From positions 1,439,297 through 1,503,296 of the forward strand of contig JADCRB010000068.1 of NCBI GenBank assembly GCA_021464245.1: DNA of 64,000 nt, in the 5' to 3' direction. The first letter of the stretch is position 1. Each line of letters begins with the position of its first letter. Shown one piece after another: positions 59,300 through 64,000 of this stretch. The translations under genes and the position numbers were made by a program. Source of the stretch: Carallia brachiata (taxonomy: Eukaryota > Streptophyta > Magnoliopsida > Malpighiales > Rhizophoraceae). Below the pieces are notes generated by a model. That model searched no databases. It saw only the letters and a program-made list of their open reading frames with translations, and was not told where the DNA came from.

Positions 59300-60430
59300 G
59301 ACAGGGATTGCAATGCCAATTCTATCTTTGCGGTTTGCCAAGTCTACCCTGATGTCCACTGATAATGACCAGACAAAAAAGTCATATTTCTACTTATAGT
59401 ACTTCAATGCTTGGCGCGAACCCATTTGTTTTGCTTCTATAGCTTTTCGCCGTTTCGCCGTTGAATGGATGAAGAGTAAGTTTACATAACCTAGAGTAAA
59501 ATGTTTTGAGTTTTATCTTAGGATAAATCGTGTTTATTATTTTTGAAACTGCAATTAATATTTTTAAAACGTAAAAATAACACGTATTATAAAAATATCA
59601 GTTTTTATTTCAAAAATAACAGTTATAGTTTTATTTGGAACAAAAATCTACACATCAAATACCAACCCATATAAATTTTCTCATGGATGAAGTAAATCCT
59701 ATCGAGGGATACTTTGCGTTGTTTGATTTAATAGAATAAAATTCGCAATTTAAAAATACAAAAATCTGAAAGAATAAACTAAAATTTCAAGAAATTTAAA
59801 TGCAGAGAAAGGGCAAATCATACTGAGTAAATTGTATGTAATCATTAATGTTATATCAATTATTTTCATTAGGATAAAAAATCTGATGAAGATAGAACAT
59901 ACCAAGTCAGTTGTTTGAATAGTAGAATTTATCATTTTTTTCATGTTGAACTAAGAGAGGAGATATTATGAATAGGTTTGAGGTTAAACGTAAATTTCAT
60001 TTCAAATCTTAAATTTGGTGACAATTAGTCTTTATCTGGTGGTTTCTATTAATTTTATTTTCTCTTAATTTCGATGGTGCAATTTACTTGAGTTTTAGTC
60101 AGACAACGTCAAGCGGTTTGGGTTCTTAATTACTGGAGTTTTGACTATCCTAGTGATAGTCTGATACTGATCAGTCTTGCTGGTCTGACTTTGATGACAA
60201 GTTGATGAGCTTACTCTTATTCTTGTCCATTTTTCCTCCATTCTCATTATTTTTCGAAACGATTACCGTCGGCGGAATGATTTCAAATTTGGCCAGAGTA
60301 TCGGCGCGTCGCTCTTTGAGATTGCTGTAACCAGCTTTGCCTCAAGTTGGCATAGTTGCGGGTCGGGGGGCCATGGTAGTTGTTGGAGTGCTAATTAACA
60401 CCAACTTCCGTCGAGACGAGTCCCCCTAAT
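59300..60430. repeat. Segmental-duplication block, longest copy
   Basis: 59300-60120 aligns with 39900-41270 and 60130-60430 with 53800-54230. It therefore appears to be the contiguous form of a unit whose parts lie separately elsewhere in the window. At about 60040 it carries the uninterrupted sequence where copy 1 has the 40.8-kb hairpin. Confidence 0.78.
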
Positions 60431-60539
60431 GGCCTCCTATGCTGGATGAATTTCTATGTCTAGATTGGATGGTGGCCTTTGTTTTGTTAATAACTTCCGT
60501 CTTGGAGCCCGTCCCCCTAACAGGATTTTACGGTATGAA

Positions 60540-61190
60540 TAGATCAATGTTCTCAGAACTGAATCGGTTATTGAACCGGAAAGTTGAGAAGTTCAAGGTT
60601 CAACCGGTTCGACCGGTAAAACTGTGGTTAAACCGGTAAAATCAGTATTTAATATTAAATATATAAAAATTAAATTTTTATATAGCTTATATAATTATAT
60701 AAAATGTTATATTATATAAAAATGATAATAAATATTTAAAATAAAGTGTATTTTAAGAATTATATTAATATTTTACATACATTAAAGATATTATAATTAG
60801 TATATTTAACAAAATATAATTTATAAAAATTAATTCAAAAAATAATATTTATAAATAATGATTAAATATTAATTTTTAAATTTTAAAGATTAAATTGAAA
60901 ATTTTAATCAATTGAGGACTAAATTAGAATTTTTAGTTAAAATTAGAGTTTTAATTATAATTTAGATAAAGTTTTGAGTTAAATTATAATTTAAAATTTT
61001 TTTATTTAAATTGAACCGGTTCAACCGGTCACGGTTTTTCCGGTTTTCCCGGTTTTTGACGGTTTTTCCGATTCTTGACCGGTTTTTTCTGATTCGGTCC
61101 AAATTTCATTTTCAGACTTGAACCGGACCGGACTTAGCACCGGTTCCCAATTTTTTCGGTTGAACTGGTCAGTCCGGTCCGGTTCTTAAT
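60540..61190. mobile_element. CCGGTT-rich inverted-repeat element
   Basis: The left end has TTGAACCGG, GGTTCAACCGGTTCGACCGG and GGTTAAACCGG. The right end has GAACCGGTTCAACCGG, several CGGTTTTTCCGG-like units, GAACCGGACCGG and GTCCGGTCCGGTTC. A ~350-base very AT-rich core lies between. The arrangement matches dispersed plant elements with sub-terminal AACCGGTT repeats. No transposase; exact ends and target duplication not resolved. Confidence 0.65.
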
Positions 61191-61544
61191 TCCATGGAAT
61201 AGATTACCATACCATTGATAACGCGGAAAAATCCTAAAGTTCATGTAAATTTTCCTCTCTCTTTTTTTTTTAGTAAAGAAAATGTAAATAGAGAAGTGAA
61301 AAACAGACACGAAAAATTACAGAATAATCAATTAATTAAATTATTTAATTAAATAATTATTATTTATAATAAAAAATTAATAAAAAAATAATACGATAAT
61401 TTTTATCGATTTTTTTATTATAAATAATAATTATTTATTTGTAAAATTTTATTAGTTAATTGTTTTCTGATTCTTTTGCGTCTGTTTTTCTACGCATTCG
61501 TGGATTCAAGCTCTTTGAAGTTTAGTAGACTCTAAATTCTTAAA

Positions 61545-61868
61545 ATGCTTAATAAACAACGCATCTCAACAAAGCCGAGTCATTGATATCTCCTTCAACG
61601 ATCACCACACCACCTCGCATCTCTACAGCGCCTTCTGCCGGGCTTGTGTGAGGCTAGGATCGTGGTAATGATTGAAATTGTCAAGACCCAGAACGTCTTT
61701 GCCCCGGCCCCTCAGCGCGACGGAGACTTGGGTTCTGGCGAAGCTGATGTCGCCGGTGACTAAAATTCTATTGCCGTAGGGTGACTTGGGTTTTGCTGAT
61801 TTCAAGGGCACATTTCGCCAGTCAGGACCTCCTGGGAGGCCGGTATCATTGCCGGCGGTGGCGAAGCG
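61545..61868 (-). pseudogene. UDP-glucuronate 4-epimerase (GAE) fragment
   Basis: On the minus strand 61868-61623 reads GGPDWRNVPLKSAKPKSPYG, then ILVTG, QVSVALRGRGKDVLGLDNFN and HYHDPSLTQARQKAL. This is the start of the NAD-binding domain of plant GAE enzymes, which make UDP-galacturonate for pectin in the Golgi. The glycine-rich nucleotide loop is decayed (TGDISFAR where the family has TGAAGFVG). After RQKAL a stop and frame shift occur near 61622, then GVVIVEGDINDSALL (down to about 61560) continues the family sequence in another frame. The membrane anchor and the catalytic half are missing. It is a truncated, inactivated piece, probably a retro- or segmental copy, since no intron is expected or seen. 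Confidence 0.85.
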
Positions 61869-63697
61869 TTTAAGAATTTTAAGTATTCGGTCTCCTAAAT
61901 TTTAAAAAAAATTAATTAATTAATTTTTTAAATAATGTGGCATCCTATTCATATAAGGCGTAGAGATCAAACGAGTGACACGTAGCAATAGAGGATACCG
62001 TAGAGTGTAAGAGGCTAAGAGCTGTGGGTCGACTTTGACAAAGATAACGTTAAGAGTGTTCCTCAAAATTATAAAAAAAAAATGGAAATGCATTGAAATT
62101 AAAAAAACTAGTGTTTGAAGGGTGGATTTGTGTTATTTATCTTTATATAGTGCTTGGATTAAAAAGAATAAGAGGAGAGGGAAATAAATAAGAAGAAAAT
62201 GGAGAGAAAAAATATTTCCTTATTTTTATGTTTAAAAACGGGTAATAAGAGAAGAAAAAATTATAAATTTTGCGATTAGGTAGGAATAAAAAATAAGATA
62301 AAAAATAATAATTATTATAATATTAATTTTATTCTTAAAATAATAATTAAAATTGGTATAGGCACAATTTATTCATTACATAAGTCTAAAATTAAACAAA
62401 AAAAAAGTTGGTAGCTGGATATCCTTTTAGGTAGATTATTTTTTGGTGAAAAAAAAGTAGATCCCCGCATTTTTCCAAATTCTCCTTCTCTAGTAACTCT
62501 GGCTTCCACTTTTCACCCAAAATCTTTCCGTTAACCCTATTATTTGGATAAAAATCTAAAATTTTCCGTTCAATTATTTTTTCCCCATTAGTCTAATCAA
62601 TATCGATTGTTCTGTTTGTATCTTCTTTATAGATTAAAATTAATAAGCCTGGTTAAAAGGTAAGTCTCACTCAAATTGACTCATTAAAATGAAAGGAAAC
62701 TACTAAAAAGATTTATTAACTTTATTTACATCTCTTCAATCTAATTAGCTGTTTTGGTTTTTTTTTTTTTTTTCTCGCAAATCTTTGATTTAGCCATTGG
62801 ACCTCACTTCAACAAGCAATGGATGGTGTTCAGCCCTTATGGGACTTTGTATTCTATTTTAGCTGTGCAATCAATTTAAGATGAGGCAATTTACAAGTGT
62901 TGTAAGGTAGCTGGGATACTAAAACACATCAATTAATGTAAAAAAAAAAAAGGTTAGTGAGAATGAATCTGCATTTCACCAGCAATATGTATACGCCAGA
63001 AAATGAAATTGTGTAATGTCATACATATCGGTAAGAAATTGTGTATGCATGTATATAATTTAGTTGTGATTACAATTGTGAAATAAGAAATTGGGCAATA
63101 GAGCTGTATAGTTTAATATTGATTTTTCGACCTTCCTGATCCTTCATAGCATTGCTAATTCAATGCTGGTTCACGACAATAACCATATAAAACTGATGCG
63201 AAAGCAAAGAAAAATCGAAACAGCTTATTCAAGGACATCGATTTGGATTGTACAGAGCGGAAATGGATATTGTTGGAGACTAGAGTTGGTCAGGAATGCC
63301 TTCTCCAGAGGCCGCTGTGTTGGAACTCATAAGAGCAACGTAAATCATAAAAACGCAATACCCACCCCATTGAGTTTTCTTGTTTCACTCAGATTTTTTT
63401 TTCATGTATTTTCTTTAATTGAGCATGCTCTTTTCTTGCGGTGCTTTGGTTTTTCCAACTTTTTTTTTTTTTTTTTCTATTCAGTAATTAAGCATGAGGG
63501 CCAATAATTTGATATCGGATACTGAAAATTCCTAATTCTCGAGAGTTTGTTCAATTCTACTGCCACCACCACCATCACCAGCAGTCTGTTGCTAGATTAT
63601 GCTAAACAAATTCACTATTTATTTCCCTTGGTCTCCTCTAAATTTGTGACCAATGTGCCTCATTGTTTATATGTTGATCTATCAGGCAAGAAGCAGT
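61869..63697. other. Intergenic and possible 5' region of the right-edge gene
   Basis: AT-rich with a purine-rich patch at 62150-62330 that resembles MITE interiors. A 114-codon plus-strand frame at 63163-63507 shows no domain and ends in a T run, so I regard it as chance or leader. TCTATCAG at 63676-63683 is a possible acceptor just before the next frame. Confidence 0.35.
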
Positions 63698-64000
63698 ATG
63701 AGTGACGAGAAAACAGAAAATGCGGAGTCCAGTGAAATCATACCTCCGCAGCCACGAGTTCATTCAGTGCTCCCAAAGCACATTCACCTTCCTAATCCTA
63801 AGCTTTTTGGGCAAAAAGCTGCCGCGATTATCACTCAGCCGACATTCAGAAATTTCCTGTTCAGATTAGCTAGGCAACTTACAGTTCTTAAACAATTTAA
63901 GATATCTCCTCCACAACTAAACATCTTATTATATTCCGACAAAAATTGTAAGAGGAGAATAAGAGCAAAAAATGCAGAAGCAGTTAAAGAGATGGCAAGC
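63698..64000 (+). CDS. Unrecognised protein, N-terminal part, runs off the window
   Basis: From ATG 63698 the frame stays open for 101 codons to the window end. It starts MSDEKTENAESSEIIPPQPR, then PKHIHLPNPKLFGQKAAAII, PTFRNFLFRLARQLTVLKQF and a basic stretch KNCKRRIRAKNAEAVKEMAS. There is no signal peptide; the first ~20 residues are acidic and polar, the middle has a short amphipathic or hydrophobic stretch (FLFRLARQLTVL), and the end is basic. I do not recognise a family. The open length, balanced composition and lower AT content than the flanks argue for a real exon. An upstream exon joined at about 63684 is possible. Confidence 0.5.
   Translation, partial: MSDEKTENAESSEIIPPQPRVHSVLPKHIHLPNPKLFGQKAAAIITQPTFRNFLFRLARQLTVLKQFKISPPQLNILLYSDKNCKRRIRAKNAEAVKEMAS

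Noticed and set aside
63163..63507. 114-codon frame before the right-edge gene
   Set aside because: No domain, ends in a long T run and no splice signal links it to the next exon with confidence.
1..64000. CRISPR arrays, operons, tRNA or rRNA genes, defence systems
   Set aside because: The window is eukaryotic; no regularly spaced repeats, tRNA cloverleaf or rRNA sequence was noticed, though a dedicated tRNA or ncRNA search was not possible.

Overview
This window is eudicot plant nuclear DNA. Genes are intron-rich and AT-rich, with U-rich introns, long AT-rich intergenic stretches, TATA-type promoters, two full-length Copia LTR retrotransposons and many short inverted-repeat (MITE-like) elements. 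Gene content and protein wording would suit a woody rosid such as Citrus, but the species is a guess from memory of family sequences, not something the sequence proves.

Left part (1-30,000) is gene-bearing. It holds the 3' end of a RhoGDI gene (321-1336, +); a complete FLA7-type fasciclin-like arabinogalactan protein (5668-6447, +); a young Copia element (9792-14790, - strand, identical 5-bp target duplications, LTRs without a single substitution); an unrecognised minus-strand locus with a few coding-like exons (about 15.2-18.0 kb) next to a decayed RNase H-like (LINE-type) fragment; a complete 14-coding-exon fimbrin gene (20851-24969, +); and, convergent with it, a complete 7-coding-exon TBC Rab-GAP gene (29899-26508, -). 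I placed all exon boundaries by hand by combining splice dinucleotides, reading phase and family conservation. Both RhoGDI and fimbrin use one GC-AG intron. RhoGDI, fimbrin and Rab-GAP all serve the cytoskeleton and vesicle traffic, but nothing suggests they form a functional cluster.

The middle (30-44 kb) is a long AT-rich intergenic stretch with MITE-like hairpins, two small GC-rich islands and a possible short transcribed unit near 38 kb.

The right part (39.9-61.9 kb) is a segmental-duplication and transposon landscape. It holds two tandem glycine-rich secreted protein genes (44.25 and 55.34 kb) with homologous promoters and 3' flanks, both apparently interrupted at the start of their glycine-rich region. 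Paralogous non-coding blocks lie at 39.9-41.3, 53.8-54.2 and 59.3-60.4 kb. There is a Mutator-like MITE with a 9-10 bp TSD, a hAT-like element with an 8-bp TSD, and an older but almost open Copia element (48306-53632) whose leader holds an unusual cluster of ACGT (G-box-type) motifs. A CCGGTT-rich inverted-repeat element and a UDP-glucuronate 4-epimerase gene fragment follow. The window ends inside a reading frame (63698-64000) that I do not recognise.

I did not find a previously undescribed biochemical system. The strongest observations are the contrast between the two Copia elements, the natural empty site for the 40.8-kb hairpin, the broken glycine-rich gene pair, the ACGT cluster and the GC-AG introns.
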